From Micromonospora humi (GTDB taxonomy: Bacteria; Actinomycetota; Actinomycetes; Mycobacteriales; Micromonosporaceae), in NCBI RefSeq assembly GCF_900090105.1, contig NZ_FMDM01000010.1, positions 124,001 through 188,000 of the forward strand: 64,000 nt of DNA, given 5' to 3'. This document shows, in pieces, positions 42,922 to 51,803 of this stretch; within the stretch, counting starts at the first letter, position 1, and the number at the start of each line of letters is the position of its first letter. The translations under genes and the position numbers were made by a program. Below the pieces are notes generated by a model. That model did not search any database. It worked only from the letters and a program-made list of their open reading frames with translations, and was not told the origin of the DNA.

Positions 42922-44304
42922 TTACGCGTCCGGCGCGGCGTCGGCGTCCGGAGGGCCGACACCGCCGATGTCGGCCGCCCGCGCGACCCGGCCCAGAGCC
43001 ACCAACGCGGCGCCGGTCGCCCCGATCTCCGGGTTGCGCTGCCACCAGACCGTACGCGGGACGAGCACGTCGGCGAAGGCCGCGCGCCACCACGGTGAGG
43101 CGGTCAGCGCCCCACCGCCGAGCACCACCTCCATCGGGTCGCCGACGCCGGCCTCGAGCAGCGCCAGGTCGTCGGCGACGAGCCGGCACAGCCCGCCCAT
43201 CAGCCCGGCGAGCATGTCGACCGCGGTGGTGCCGAAACTCAACCCGCGCAGCTCGCCCGAGCCGGCCGGGGCCGTGCCCGGGGGCCGGTCCCCGCCGAGA
43301 CGGGGATTGGCCCGCACCCGCGCGTCGGCCCCGGCACGGTGCAGCGCCGCCTCCAGCTCCGCGCCCTCCGGCAGCCGCAGCTCCCGGTTCGCCCAGGCGA
43401 ACAGGTTCCCGCCGCTGGAGTACGCCGCCCCGGTCACCACGTGGTCGTGGTCGACCCGGTAGCGCCAGAGCTGGTCCGGCAGCGGCGGCAGCTCCGCGCC
43501 GGCCGGCACCGCCTGGATCATGCGGACCGCGGCGGAGGTGCCGACGGTGACCGCGGCCCGGGACCCGTCGACGCAGCCGGAGCCCACGTTGGACGCCGCG
43601 CCGTCGCCGACCGGCGCGGCCCAGCGTGCCCCGGCCAGCTGCGGCCAGCGCTTCGCGTGCTCCGGGTTCAACCGGCCGCGCCACCCCGGCGGGGCCAGCG
43701 CCGGCAGCCGTTCCGGGCGCACCCCGGCCAGCACGCACGCCTCCGGGTCCCAGTCGAGCCGGCGCAGGTCGAGCAGCCCGGTGCCGGAGGCCAGCGAGAC
43801 GGACATCGGGGCCTCGTCGAGCAGCGCGCCGAGCACGTACTCGGCCAGGCCCGCGAACCCGGTCGCGGAGTCGCCGCCGCGCTCGGCCAGCCAGGGCAGC
43901 CGCACCGACCAGTAGCAGCGGTGCCACCAGGTGCCGGTGCGCAGGTGATAGTCGTCCGGATCGGCCGGGCCGACCGCGCCGGCCGGCGGCGCCGGGCGGG
44001 TGTCCAGCCAGGTGAGCACCGGACCCGACGGGGTGCCGTCGGCGGCCAGCGGCAGCACCGAGTGCCACTGCGCCGACGTCGCCACCAGACCGACCTGCCC
44101 CAGGTGCCCGCCCGCGGCCAGCTCGTCCAGGCACTCGACCAGGCACGCCAGGTAGCCGGCGCCGTCCAGCGTCCCGGTGCCGTCGTCGCCGGTGGCCAGG
44201 TGCACCTTGCGGCGGGCCAGCGCACCCGGGCGCGGCACGGCGTCCGCGTCCAGCACGAGTCCGCGCACCGAGGAGGTGCCCAGGTCCAGAGCGAGAATGT
44301 CCAT
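42922..44304 (-). CDS. FGGY-family carbohydrate kinase (gluconokinase/xylulokinase-like)
   Basis: A 460-residue kinase of the FGGY fold. The N-terminal phosphate loop is LALDLGTSSVRGLVLDADA, the VATSAQWHSVLPL and LTWLDTRP segments match the gluconokinase branch, and the second domain has VGTSAAVRMI and VVLGGGALTASPWWRAAFAD. The length is slightly short (usually about 490-510). ATG 44304 is divergent from the Trp leader and PhzE-like gene. It stands alone, so its sugar (gluconate, xylulose or another) cannot be named. Confidence 0.87.
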   Translation of the reverse strand: MDILALDLGTSSVRGLVLDADAVPRPGALARRKVHLATGDDGTGTLDGAGYLACLVECLDELAAGGHLGQVGLVATSAQWHSVLPLAADGTPSGPVLTWLDTRPAPPAGAVGPADPDDYHLRTGTWWHRCYWSVRLPWLAERGGDSATGFAGLAEYVLGALLDEAPMSVSLASGTGLLDLRRLDWDPEACVLAGVRPERLPALAPPGWRGRLNPEHAKRWPQLAGARWAAPVGDGAASNVGSGCVDGSRAAVTVGTSAAVRMIQAVPAGAELPPLPDQLWRYRVDHDHVVTGAAYSSGGNLFAWANRELRLPEGAELEAALHRAGADARVRANPRLGGDRPPGTAPAGSGELRGLSFGTTAVDMLAGLMGGLCRLVADDLALLEAGVGDPMEVVLGGGALTASPWWRAAFADVLVPRTVWWQRNPEIGATGAALVALGRVARAADIGGVGPPDADAAPDA

Positions 44305-44382
44305 CGCCGGTCAACCTACCCGGCGCCGGCCGCGACGCTGATCGGGTTCCCCGGCACCGCGCGGTCGCGTACAGTGATCGTC

Positions 44383-44442
44383 ATGCCCGCGCACCTGTCC
44401 TGCTGGTGGCCCGCCGACCCGGCGGCCCACCCCCGCGCGTAG
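44383..44442 (+). CDS. Trp-codon leader peptide of an attenuator
   Basis: A 19-residue reading frame, MPAHLSCWWPADPAAHPRA then TAG. The two adjacent tryptophan codons at 44404-44409 and the DPAAH ending resemble actinobacterial trp leader peptides, which carry WW or WWW followed by AHPAAH. The stop is 98 bp before the PhzE-like start. Ribosome stalling at these codons when charged tRNA-Trp is scarce would switch the RNA fold described in the next entry. Confidence 0.85.
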   Translation: MPAHLSCWWPADPAAHPRA

Positions 44443-44476
44443 CTTTTCCCACGCGGCCGCCCGACGAGGCGGCCGC
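44411..44476 (+). promoter_or_regulatory. Transcription attenuator ahead of the PhzE/TrpEG-like gene
   Basis: Four pairing segments are visible. 1:2 is CCGCCG (44411-44416) with CGGCGG (44420-44425). 2:3 is GGCGGCC (44421-44427) with GGCCGCC (44455-44461). 3:4 is GCGGCCGCC (44453-44461) with GGCGGCCGC (44468-44476), a 9-bp terminator-type hairpin. A ribosome stalled on the Trp codons covers segment 1 and favours 2:3, freeing expression. Rapid translation lets 3:4 form. No U-run follows 3:4. Confidence 0.8.
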
Positions 44477-44539
44477 CGGTCTCTCCCCGGCATCCCGGGT
44501 CGCCCTCGCCGGTGGCCGCCGGCCCACCGAGGAGACCCG

Positions 44540-46459
44540 ATGTCCGTCCCGTCCGACCCGCTGGCCGCTCTCGCCGCCGGCCGCGACCCCGGCCCGTTCG
44601 CGCTCGTCCGCCGCGAGGGCGCCGACCACGTCGACCTGTACGCCGGCCCGGTCCACCGCGCCGAGCACCTCGCCGACCTGCCGCTGCCCGACGGCCCGCC
44701 CGGTCCCCGCACGCTGGCGCTGGTGCCGTTCCGGCAGATCACCGAGCGCGGCTTCGCCTGCGTGGACGACGGCCTGCCGCTGGAGTTCCTGGAGGTCCGG
44801 CAACACCTGCGGATCCCGCTGGCGCGGGTGCTCGACGCGCTGCCGGACGCGCCGGTGCGCACCCGCGACGCCGGCTTCGACATCTCCGACGACGAGTACG
44901 CGGCGGTCGTCGAGCGGGTGCTGACCGACGAGATCGGCCGGGGCGAGGGCGCGAACTTCGTCATCCACCGCACCCTTCGGGCCCGGGTGCAGGGCGATCC
45001 GCTGACCGCGGCGCTGGCCGCGCTGCGCCGGCTGCTGGTCCGCGAGCGCGGCGCGTACTGGACCTTCCTGGTGCACACCGGCGCCCGGATCCTGGTCGGC
45101 GCCAGCCCGGAGCGGCACGTCAGCGTGACCGACGGGCTGGTCGAGATGAACCCGATCAGCGGCACCTTCCGGCACCGGGGCGCGGCGGCCGACCGGGCCG
45201 CGCTGCTGCGCTTCCTGCGCGACGAGAAGGAGGTGGAGGAGCTCTACATGGTGCTCGACGAGGAGCTGAAGATGATGGCCGTGGTCGCCGAGCACGGCGG
45301 CCAGGTGGTCGGGCCGTACCTGAAGGAGATGGCGCACCTGGCGCACACCGAGTACCTGCTGGCCGGGCGGTGCTCCCGGGACGTGCGCGACGTGCTGCGG
45401 GAGACCATGTTCGCGCCCACCGTGACCGGCAGCCCGATGGAGAACGCCTGCCGGGTGATCGCCCGGCACGAGCGGACCGGCCGGCGCTACTACGCCGGCG
45501 TGCTCGCCCTGCTCGGCCGCGACGAGGCGGGCCGGCAGACGCTGGACGCGCCGATCCTGATCCGCACCGCGGAGATCACCGGCGACGGTGAGCTGCGGGT
45601 GCCGGTCGGCGCCACCCTGGTCCGGCACTCCACGGCCGCCGGCGAGGTGGCCGAGACGCACGCCAAGGCCGCCGGGGTGCTGGCCGCCCTGGGCCTCGGC
45701 CCGGACGCCCCACGAGACGACGACGGGGCCGCCGTCGGATACGCCGACGACCCCGAGGTACGCGCCGCGCTGGCCGCCCGCAACACCCCGCTGGCCCGGT
45801 TCTGGCTACGACAGCGGGAAGCCGGGGCGATCGCGCCGCGCGGGCTCGCCGGGCGGCGGGCGCTCGTCGTCGACGGCGAGGACACGTTCACCGGCATGCT
45901 CGCCCACCAGCTCGGCGCGCTGGGGCTGACGGTCGACCGGCGGGACTGGTCGCGGCCCGGCCCGCTGGACGGGTACGACCTGGTGGTGGTCGGCCCCGGA
46001 CCGGGCGACCCGCGCGACGCGACCGCGCCGAAGATGGCGGCGCTGCGGGCGGTGCTGGCCGAGCTGCTCGCGTCCGGCCGACCGACCCTGGCGGTGTGCC
46101 TCGGCCACCAGCTGCTGGCCGGGCTGCTCGGCCTGCCGCTGCACCGGCGCGACGCGCCCTACCAGGGCCTGCCGCGGGACGTGGACCTGTTCGGGGTGAC
46201 CCGCCGGGTGGGCTTCTACGCCAGCTTCACCGCTCGGGCCGACGCCGACCGGTTCACCGGCGCGTACGGCCCGGTCGAGGTGTCCCGGGACGCGGTGGAC
46301 GGCGCGGTGCACGCGCTGCGCGGCCCGGGCTTCGCCGGGGTGCAGTTCCACCCGGAGTCGGTGCTCAGCCGGGACGGCACGGTGGTCCTGGCCGATCTGC
46401 TGGGGCATCTGCTCGACCGGCCGGCGTTGAGCGCGCATGGCGCGGGCGATCGGGGGTAG
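44540..46459 (+). CDS. Fused anthranilate/ADIC synthase (PhzE/TrpEG type)
   Basis: A 639-residue fusion of a chorismate-binding domain (about 1-400) and a glutamine amidotransferase (about 430-630). Motifs match PhzE: LVPFRQITERGFACVDDG, GRGEGANFVIHRTL, RERGAYWTFLVHTGARILVG, MNPISGTFRHRG, LYMVLDEELKMMAVV, HLAHTEYLL. The amidotransferase keeps Cys520 (VCLGHQLL) and GVQFHPES. PhzE makes aminodeoxyisochorismate for phenazines, while fused enzymes of this kind in Streptomyces can make anthranilate. The Trp leader in front and the absence of any other phz gene favour tryptophan or anthranilate supply here. RBS GGAGA precedes ATG 44540. Confidence 0.9.
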   Translation: MSVPSDPLAALAAGRDPGPFALVRREGADHVDLYAGPVHRAEHLADLPLPDGPPGPRTLALVPFRQITERGFACVDDGLPLEFLEVRQHLRIPLARVLDALPDAPVRTRDAGFDISDDEYAAVVERVLTDEIGRGEGANFVIHRTLRARVQGDPLTAALAALRRLLVRERGAYWTFLVHTGARILVGASPERHVSVTDGLVEMNPISGTFRHRGAAADRAALLRFLRDEKEVEELYMVLDEELKMMAVVAEHGGQVVGPYLKEMAHLAHTEYLLAGRCSRDVRDVLRETMFAPTVTGSPMENACRVIARHERTGRRYYAGVLALLGRDEAGRQTLDAPILIRTAEITGDGELRVPVGATLVRHSTAAGEVAETHAKAAGVLAALGLGPDAPRDDDGAAVGYADDPEVRAALAARNTPLARFWLRQREAGAIAPRGLAGRRALVVDGEDTFTGMLAHQLGALGLTVDRRDWSRPGPLDGYDLVVVGPGPGDPRDATAPKMAALRAVLAELLASGRPTLAVCLGHQLLAGLLGLPLHRRDAPYQGLPRDVDLFGVTRRVGFYASFTARADADRFTGAYGPVEVSRDAVDGAVHALRGPGFAGVQFHPESVLSRDGTVVLADLLGHLLDRPALSAHGAGDRG

Positions 46460-46465
46460 GGACAC

Positions 46466-46519
46466 GGCGACCGGTGGTCCGGACGGGTTCGAGAGCCCCC
46501 GTCCGGACCACCGGTCGCC
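46466..46519. terminator. 22-bp hairpin terminator between convergent PhzE-like and wrbA genes
   Basis: A perfect 22-bp stem (46466-46487 with 46498-46519) closes a 10-base loop. It starts 7 bp after the PhzE-like stop and ends 14 bp from the wrbA stop, so it probably stops both transcripts. It is the longest perfect hairpin I found in the window. Confidence 0.9.
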
Positions 46520-46532
46520 CGTTCGGCCCGGT

Positions 46533-47150
46533 TCAGCCGGCCATGCCCCGCTTGAGCGCGGCCCCCATCAGCACGGCCCGCTTGGCGGTCAGCGCGGTGG
46601 CCGCCAACGCCACGTGGTCCGGGGCGACCTCCCCGTTGTTGCTGGTGTGCGACGCGCCGTACGGGTTGCCGGCGACGAACTGGCTGGGGTCGGTGTAGCC
46701 GGGCGTCACCACGACACCACCCCAGTGGTAGAAGACCGTGTACAACGACAGCAGCGTCGCCTCCTGGCCGCCGTGCGAGGTAGCGGTCGAGGTGAAGCCG
46801 GTGTAGACCTTGTCGGCCAGCGCGCCGTTGGCCCAGAGCGGGCCGGTGGTGTCGATGAACTGCTTGAGCTGCGCGGCGATCATGCCGTACCGGGTGGGCG
46901 ACCCCATGATCACCACGTCCGCCCAGGACAGGTCGTCCGGCTCGGCCTCCATCACGTCCTGGGTCTCCAGCCGGTGCGCCTGCCAGCCCGAGTTGGAACG
47001 GATCGCCTCGTCGGGCGCCAGCTCACGTACCTTGCGCAGGCGGACCTCGGCACCGGCCTCCTCCGCCGCCTCGACCGCCGACCGCGCCATCTGGTAGGTG
47101 ATTCCGGTCGCGCTGTAATAGATCACCGCGACCTTGACCTGGCCATCCAT
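46533..47150 (-). CDS. wrbA: NAD(P)H:quinone oxidoreductase WrbA
   Basis: A 205-residue flavodoxin-like enzyme. The FMN phosphate loop is VAVIYYSATGITYQMARS, the second FMN loop is IMGSPTRYGMIAAQLKQFIDTTG, the third is TSTATSHGGQEATLLSLYTVFYHWG, and GNPYGASHTS lies near the C-terminus. All are typical of WrbA. It reduces quinones by two electrons and limits redox cycling. It is separated from the PhzE-like gene by a strong terminator. The region 47151-47451 shows no supported feature. Confidence 0.95.
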   Translation of the reverse strand: MDGQVKVAVIYYSATGITYQMARSAVEAAEEAGAEVRLRKVRELAPDEAIRSNSGWQAHRLETQDVMEAEPDDLSWADVVIMGSPTRYGMIAAQLKQFIDTTGPLWANGALADKVYTGFTSTATSHGGQEATLLSLYTVFYHWGGVVVTPGYTDPSQFVAGNPYGASHTSNNGEVAPDHVALAATALTAKRAVLMGAALKRGMAG

Positions 47151-47451
47151 CAGACGTTCGCCTCCTTCATTCGGGGTGAGCTCCGGCGACTACCCGTTAC
47201 TTGCCGCGTCAAACGCCGCTCAAGATTTGCGCAAGTTCGCCGGGGAACCCCGCGCCCGGCCGCGCGCACCGGGGATCCTGTTTCCACCGGCGCCGGCCGT
47301 ACGCCGCCCCCGCGCCGGGAACCTGAACGGGGGATCGCGCTCCGTCGGCAGCGACGCCGGCGTAGCGCGATCAGGGGCCCGTTCCCGGCTCGCCCGGCGG
47401 TGTCGGCGCCCCGACCTATGCTGGCCGTCCACCTGCCGACGGGAGGCCGCC

Positions 47452-48555
47452 GTGTCCGTACGCCTCAGCCGCGAAGAGGCACTCGCGCTGCGGATGACCG
47501 GCCTGCTGCTGCGCCCGCACCCGACCGTCCGGCCGCGGAGCGTGTCCGACGTGGTCGAGTGGTTCGGCGCCATGCAGGCGCAGGACGCGGCGAGTGGCTC
47601 GTGGTCGCTCGGCGTACGCCTGCCCGGCGCGACCCGGGCGGACGTCGACGCGGCGCTGGAGCGGCGGGAGGCGCTGCGCACCTGGCCGATGCGGGGCACG
47701 GTGCACCTGGTGCCGTCACGCGACGCGCACTGGATGCTGGCCCTGACCGGCGTCCGCACGCTCGGCGGGCTGGCGGCCCGGTGGCGGCAGCTCGGGCTCA
47801 CCCTCACCGACGGCGACCGCGCCGGCGACGTGCTCGGCGCGGCGCTGAGCGGCGGCGGCCGGCTCACCCGCGCCGAGTGCCTGACCGCGCTGCGCGCCGC
47901 CGGGCTGGACACCGCCGGTCAACGCGGCTACCACCTGCTCTGGTACGCCGCCCAACGCGGCATCACCTGCATCGCCCCGCACGTCGGCAACGAGCAGTCG
48001 TTCGCCCTGCTCGACGAGTGGGCGCCCGAGCCGCACCGCCCGGAGCGCGACGAGGCGCTGGCGGTGCTGGCCCAGCGCTACGTGCGCTCCCACGGCCCGG
48101 TCACCCGGCACGAGCTGGCCCGTTGGAGCGGCCTGACCGTCACCGACGCGACCCGGGCGCTCACGCTGGCCGGCGACCTGCTCGCCCCGGTCGAGGTGGA
48201 CGGCGAGCCGGCCGTGGTCGACGCCGCGCTGCTCGACGCGCCCCGCGCGGCGGTCGACGACCTGCACACGCTGCCCGGCTTCGACGAATACCTGCTCGGC
48301 TTCAAGGACCGCGCACTGATGCTCGACCCGGCGCACGCCGACGCCGTGGTGCCCGGCAACAACGGGATGTTCCAGGCCACCGTGGTCCGCGGTGGCCGGG
48401 TGGTCGGCACCTGGAAGCGGACGCTCGGGGCGAGGGCGGTGACCGTGACCGTGCGGCAGCTCGTGCCGTTCGACGCGCCGCTGCGCGCCCGGGTCGACGC
48501 GGCTCTGGCCGGCTACGCCGCCTTCGTCGGGCGGGAGCTGCGCAACTCCTGGTGA
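47452..48555 (+). CDS. Winged-helix DNA-binding domain protein (HTH_42/AlkX type)
   Basis: A 367-residue protein of the PF06224 type. VVEWFGAMQAQDAASGSWSLG, LRTWPMRGTVHLVPSRDAHWML and the later LPGFDEYLLGFKDRALML with VPGNNGMFQATVV are its conserved segments. Relatives include YcaQ/AlkZ DNA glycosylases that unhook crosslinks. This branch is closer to AlkX, reported as a DNA-damage-linked binding protein in Streptomyces. GTG 47452 has GGGAGG upstream. Direct repair activity is not shown by the sequence. Confidence 0.85.
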   Translation: MSVRLSREEALALRMTGLLLRPHPTVRPRSVSDVVEWFGAMQAQDAASGSWSLGVRLPGATRADVDAALERREALRTWPMRGTVHLVPSRDAHWMLALTGVRTLGGLAARWRQLGLTLTDGDRAGDVLGAALSGGGRLTRAECLTALRAAGLDTAGQRGYHLLWYAAQRGITCIAPHVGNEQSFALLDEWAPEPHRPERDEALAVLAQRYVRSHGPVTRHELARWSGLTVTDATRALTLAGDLLAPVEVDGEPAVVDAALLDAPRAAVDDLHTLPGFDEYLLGFKDRALMLDPAHADAVVPGNNGMFQATVVRGGRVVGTWKRTLGARAVTVTVRQLVPFDAPLRARVDAALAGYAAFVGRELRNSW

Positions 48556-48703
48556 TGGCGCCCCGCCCCACCGACGCTGCTGGGGCTGGTCACGCTCCGC
48601 AGTGACCACCTCGGTGCGTCGACCCGGTTCGCGGCCGCGCGCCATCCGTCCGCCCACCGGGCACCTCACACACCGTGTCGAATCCACAGGTGCCACGAGG
48701 ACG

Positions 48704-48741
48704 GCGGAAGGGCCGGCGGCCGAAGCCGCCGACCCTTCCGC
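48704..48741 (-). terminator. Two-step hairpin terminator after the sugC-like gene
   Basis: An outer 9-bp stem (48704-48712 with 48733-48741) and an inner 6-bp stem (GGCGGC with GCCGCC) are capped by a CGAA tetraloop. It begins 10 bases past the ATPase stop on the minus strand. Confidence 0.85.
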
Positions 48742-48751
48742 GCACGGACGC

Positions 48752-49960
48752 TCAGTCGGCGAGCGCGCCGGCCGACCGTCCCTCGTGCAGGGTCAGGTTG
48801 CGGCCACTGCCCGGGTCGAACAGGTGGATCTTCTCCAGGTTGAACCACACCCGCCGGTTCTCGCCCTCGCGGACCGGCGACTCCGCCGACAGCCGGGTCA
48901 CCAGGTTGGAGCCCGCTCCGGCGAAGTCGGCGGCCCCCGCGTCGGCGGCCAGTTCCTCCAGCTCCGCGGCGGTGGCCCGCTCCCCCTCGACGGTGAAGTA
49001 GACGTACTTGTCCGAGCCCATCGACTCGACGATGTCGACCGGCGCCTCGAACTCCACGCCCCGGGCGCGGGTCTCGTCGTCGATCAGCGCCGCGTCCTCG
49101 AAGTGCTCCGGGCGGACGCCGAGGATCAGCTCGCGAGGCGCGTCACCGGCCTCCAGCTCACGCCGGACCCGTTCGCCGATCGGCACGTCGCCCAGTGCGG
49201 TCCGCAGCCGCCCCTCCTCCACCTTCGCGTGCAGGAAGTTCATCGACGGAGAGCCGATGAACCCGGCGACGAAGAGGTTGCGCGGGTGGTCGTACAGCTC
49301 CTGCGGCGGGCCGACCTGCTGCACCGCGCCGCCGCGCATGATGACCACCCGGTCGCCGAGCGTCATCGCCTCGGTCTGGTCGTGGGTGACGTAGACGGTG
49401 GTGGTGCCGAGCTGCTTCTGCAGCCGGGACACCACCGTGCGCATCTGCACCCGCAGCTTCGCGTCCAGGTTGGACAACGGCTCGTCCATCAGGAACGCCT
49501 TGGGCTGGCGGACGATCGCCCGCCCCATCGCCACCCGCTGCCGCTGGCCGCCGGAGAGGTTGGCCGGCTTGCGGTCCAGCAGCGCGGTCAGCTCCAACAC
49601 CTTGGCGGCCTCCTCCACCTTCTGGTTGATGGTCTCCTTGTCCATCTTCGCCAGGCGCAACGGGAAGGCCATGTTCTCCCGCACCGTCATGTTCGGGTAG
49701 AGCGCGTACGACTGGAAGACCATGGCGATGTCCCGGTCCCGGGGCGCCTTGTCGTTGACCCGTTCCCCCGCGATGCGCAGCTCACCGGAGCTGATGTCCT
49801 CCAGCCCGGCGATCATGTTGAGGGTGGTGGACTTCCCGCAGCCCGAGGGGCCGACCAGGATGACGAACTCGCCGTCGGCGATCTCCAGGTCGACGTCCTG
49901 CACGGCGGTGGTCCCGTCCGGGAACCGCTTGCTCACCTTGTCCAGCACGATGTCAGCCAC
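48752..49960 (-). CDS. sugC: Sugar ABC transporter ATP-binding protein (SugC/MsiK type)
   Basis: A 402-residue CUT1 ATPase. Walker A VGPSGCGKSTTLNMIAGLE, Q-loop VFQSYALYPNMTV, signature LSGGQRQRVAMGRAI, Walker B AFLMDEPLSNLDAKLR and the H-loop YVTHDQTEAM are complete; a C-terminal OB-fold regulatory domain (ILGVRPEHFEDAALI) follows. GTG 49960 gives MADIVLDKVSKRFPDG and has AGGTGG upstream; GTG 49969 is the longer alternative. It ends the leftward operon with the two permeases and binding protein. This subfamily often energises several sugar permeases, so it might also serve the 8971-12224 importer. Confidence 0.93.
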   Translation of the reverse strand: MADIVLDKVSKRFPDGTTAVQDVDLEIADGEFVILVGPSGCGKSTTLNMIAGLEDISSGELRIAGERVNDKAPRDRDIAMVFQSYALYPNMTVRENMAFPLRLAKMDKETINQKVEEAAKVLELTALLDRKPANLSGGQRQRVAMGRAIVRQPKAFLMDEPLSNLDAKLRVQMRTVVSRLQKQLGTTTVYVTHDQTEAMTLGDRVVIMRGGAVQQVGPPQELYDHPRNLFVAGFIGSPSMNFLHAKVEEGRLRTALGDVPIGERVRRELEAGDAPRELILGVRPEHFEDAALIDDETRARGVEFEAPVDIVESMGSDKYVYFTVEGERATAAELEELAADAGAADFAGAGSNLVTRLSAESPVREGENRRVWFNLEKIHLFDPGSGRNLTLHEGRSAGALAD

Positions 49961-49969
49961 TGTTACCAC

Positions 49970-50806
49970 CTATCCCTTGACTGCGCCGGAGGTCAGGCCG
50001 GAGACGATGCGGCGCTGGAAGAAGAGCACGAACAGGATGATCGGCACGGTGATCACCACGGCGGCGGCGCAGATCGCCCCGGTGGGGTCCTCGAACTGCG
50101 ACTCGCCGGTGAAGAACTGCAGGGCCACCGGGACCGTGCGGGACCGCTCGGTCGAGGTGAGCGTGATCGCGAACAGGAAGTCGTTCCAGCAGAAGATGAA
50201 GACCAGGATGGCCGTGGTGAACACGCCCGGCGCCGCCAGCGGCGCGATCACCCGCCGGAACGCCTGGCCCTGGGTGGCGCCGTCCATCTTCGCCGCCTTC
50301 TCCAGGTCCCACGGGATCTGCTTGAAGAACGCCGACAGCGTGTAGATCGCCAGCGGCAACGCGAACGTGATGTACGGCAGGATCAGGCCGGGCCAGGTGT
50401 CGAAGAGGCCGAGCTGCCGCTCGATCTCGAACAGCGGCGACACCAGCGACACCTGCGGGAACATCGCGATCAGCAGGGAGACCCCGACCAACAGCTTCTT
50501 GCCGGGGAAGTCCAGCCGGGAGATCGCGTACGCGGCCATCGTGCCGAGCACCACCGCGATCGCGGTGGCGATCAGCGCGATGCCGATCGAGTTGATCAAC
50601 GCCCGGACGAACTGGTCGGTGTCGAAGATCGTCCGGTAGTTCTCCAGCGTCCACTCCCGTGGCCAGAACTTGCCGTCGGTGAGCGTGGCCGGCGTCTTGA
50701 ACGACAGCGAGGCGATCCAGAGCACCGGCACGAGCGCGAAGACGACGACCACGACGTCCAGCACGCCCCAGCGCAGCTTCGCCCGTGTGGTGGTTTCCAC
50801 GGCCAT
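49970..50806 (-). CDS. sugB: Sugar ABC transporter permease (SugB/MalG type)
   Basis: A 278-residue membrane permease. The first segment is LDVVVVVFALVPVLWIASLS, followed by FKTP. The EAA-type loop is KAAKMDGATQGQAFRRVIAP. ATG 50806 has GGAGAGG upstream and lies one base after the SugA-like stop; ATG 50824 would overlap that gene. It works with the SugA-like permease in the same operon. Confidence 0.93.
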   Translation of the reverse strand: MAVETTTRAKLRWGVLDVVVVVFALVPVLWIASLSFKTPATLTDGKFWPREWTLENYRTIFDTDQFVRALINSIGIALIATAIAVVLGTMAAYAISRLDFPGKKLLVGVSLLIAMFPQVSLVSPLFEIERQLGLFDTWPGLILPYITFALPLAIYTLSAFFKQIPWDLEKAAKMDGATQGQAFRRVIAPLAAPGVFTTAILVFIFCWNDFLFAITLTSTERSRTVPVALQFFTGESQFEDPTGAICAAAVVITVPIILFVLFFQRRIVSGLTSGAVKG

Positions 50807-50807
50807 G

Positions 50808-51803
50808 TCAGCGCCTCTCCCCATCGTCGCTGCCGGGGGCAGCGGTGCCGAACAGCTTCACGAAGACGAAGGCGATGATCGCCACGGTGATGAAGATCAG
50901 CACCGACATCGTGGAGCCGATGCCGAGGTTCAGGCCCCGGATCAGGTTGTTGTAGGCCAGCATCGACACCGACGAGGTCTCGTTGCCGCCGTTGGTGAGC
51001 ACGAAGATGTTGTCGAAGACCCGGAACGCGTCGAGCGTGCGGAACAGCAGCGCGACCAGGATCGCCGGCTTCATCACCGGCAGCATCACCTTGGTGAACC
51101 GCTGCCACGCCGTCGCGCCGTCGGTGGAGGCCGCCTTGAGCAGGTCCTCCGGCACCAGCGCCAGCCCGGCCATCAGCAGCAGCGCCATGAACGGCGTGGT
51201 CTTCCAGATCTCCGCCAGCATGATGATCGCCAGCGAGCTGGCCCGTTCGGTCAACGGCGCGCTGCCGTCGAACAGGTTCGCCAGGTAGCCGGTGCCGGGC
51301 GTCCAGGCGTACCGCCAGGAGAACGCCGCGACCACGGTGACGATGCCGTACGGGATCAGCGCCGCGGTGCGCACGATGCCCCGGCCGACGAGCGTCCGGT
51401 GCATGATCAGCGCCAGGCCCATGCCGAGCACCAGCTCGACCGCGACGGTGACCACCGTGATCAGCATGGTCACCCCGAACGCGGTCCACCAGAAGTCGTT
51501 CGTCAGCACGGTGACGTAGTTCTCCAGGCCGACGAACTGCCGCTCGTCGGGGAACCGCAGGTCGAAGCGCTGCAGCGAGAGCCAGACCGAGTACAGGATC
51601 GGGTATGCGGTGACCAGCACCATGACCAGCGCGGCCGGCGCGCAGAGCAGCCAGCCCAGACGCCGCTCGGCGCGCTTGTTGTCGCTCAGCGGGGCGCCGG
51701 CGCCCCGGCGGGCCCGCTGGGCGGGCACCGCGGCGTGCTTGCCGGTCGGCTGCTCCGCCTCGGCGGCGGCCTCCGCGCCGGCCGGAGTGGCGTTCACGCT
51801 CAC
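50808..51803 (-). CDS. sugA: Sugar ABC transporter permease (SugA/MalF type)
   Basis: A 331-residue permease with an N-terminal soluble arm of about 45 residues, then six membrane segments starting RLGWLLCAPAALVMVLVTAYP. The EAA loop is KAASTDGATAWQRFTKVMLP. GTG 51803 overlaps the LpqY-like stop by 4 bp (GTGA). Overall resemblance is to mycobacterial SugA of the trehalose importer. Confidence 0.92.
   Translation of the reverse strand: MSVNATPAGAEAAAEAEQPTGKHAAVPAQRARRGAGAPLSDNKRAERRLGWLLCAPAALVMVLVTAYPILYSVWLSLQRFDLRFPDERQFVGLENYVTVLTNDFWWTAFGVTMLITVVTVAVELVLGMGLALIMHRTLVGRGIVRTAALIPYGIVTVVAAFSWRYAWTPGTGYLANLFDGSAPLTERASSLAIIMLAEIWKTTPFMALLLMAGLALVPEDLLKAASTDGATAWQRFTKVMLPVMKPAILVALLFRTLDAFRVFDNIFVLTNGGNETSSVSMLAYNNLIRGLNLGIGSTMSVLIFITVAIIAFVFVKLFGTAAPGSDDGERR

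Noticed and set aside
44540..46459. A phenazine gene cluster
   Set aside because: Only the PhzE-like gene is present; no phzB, phzD, phzF or phzG lies nearby, and the Trp leader points to tryptophan control.
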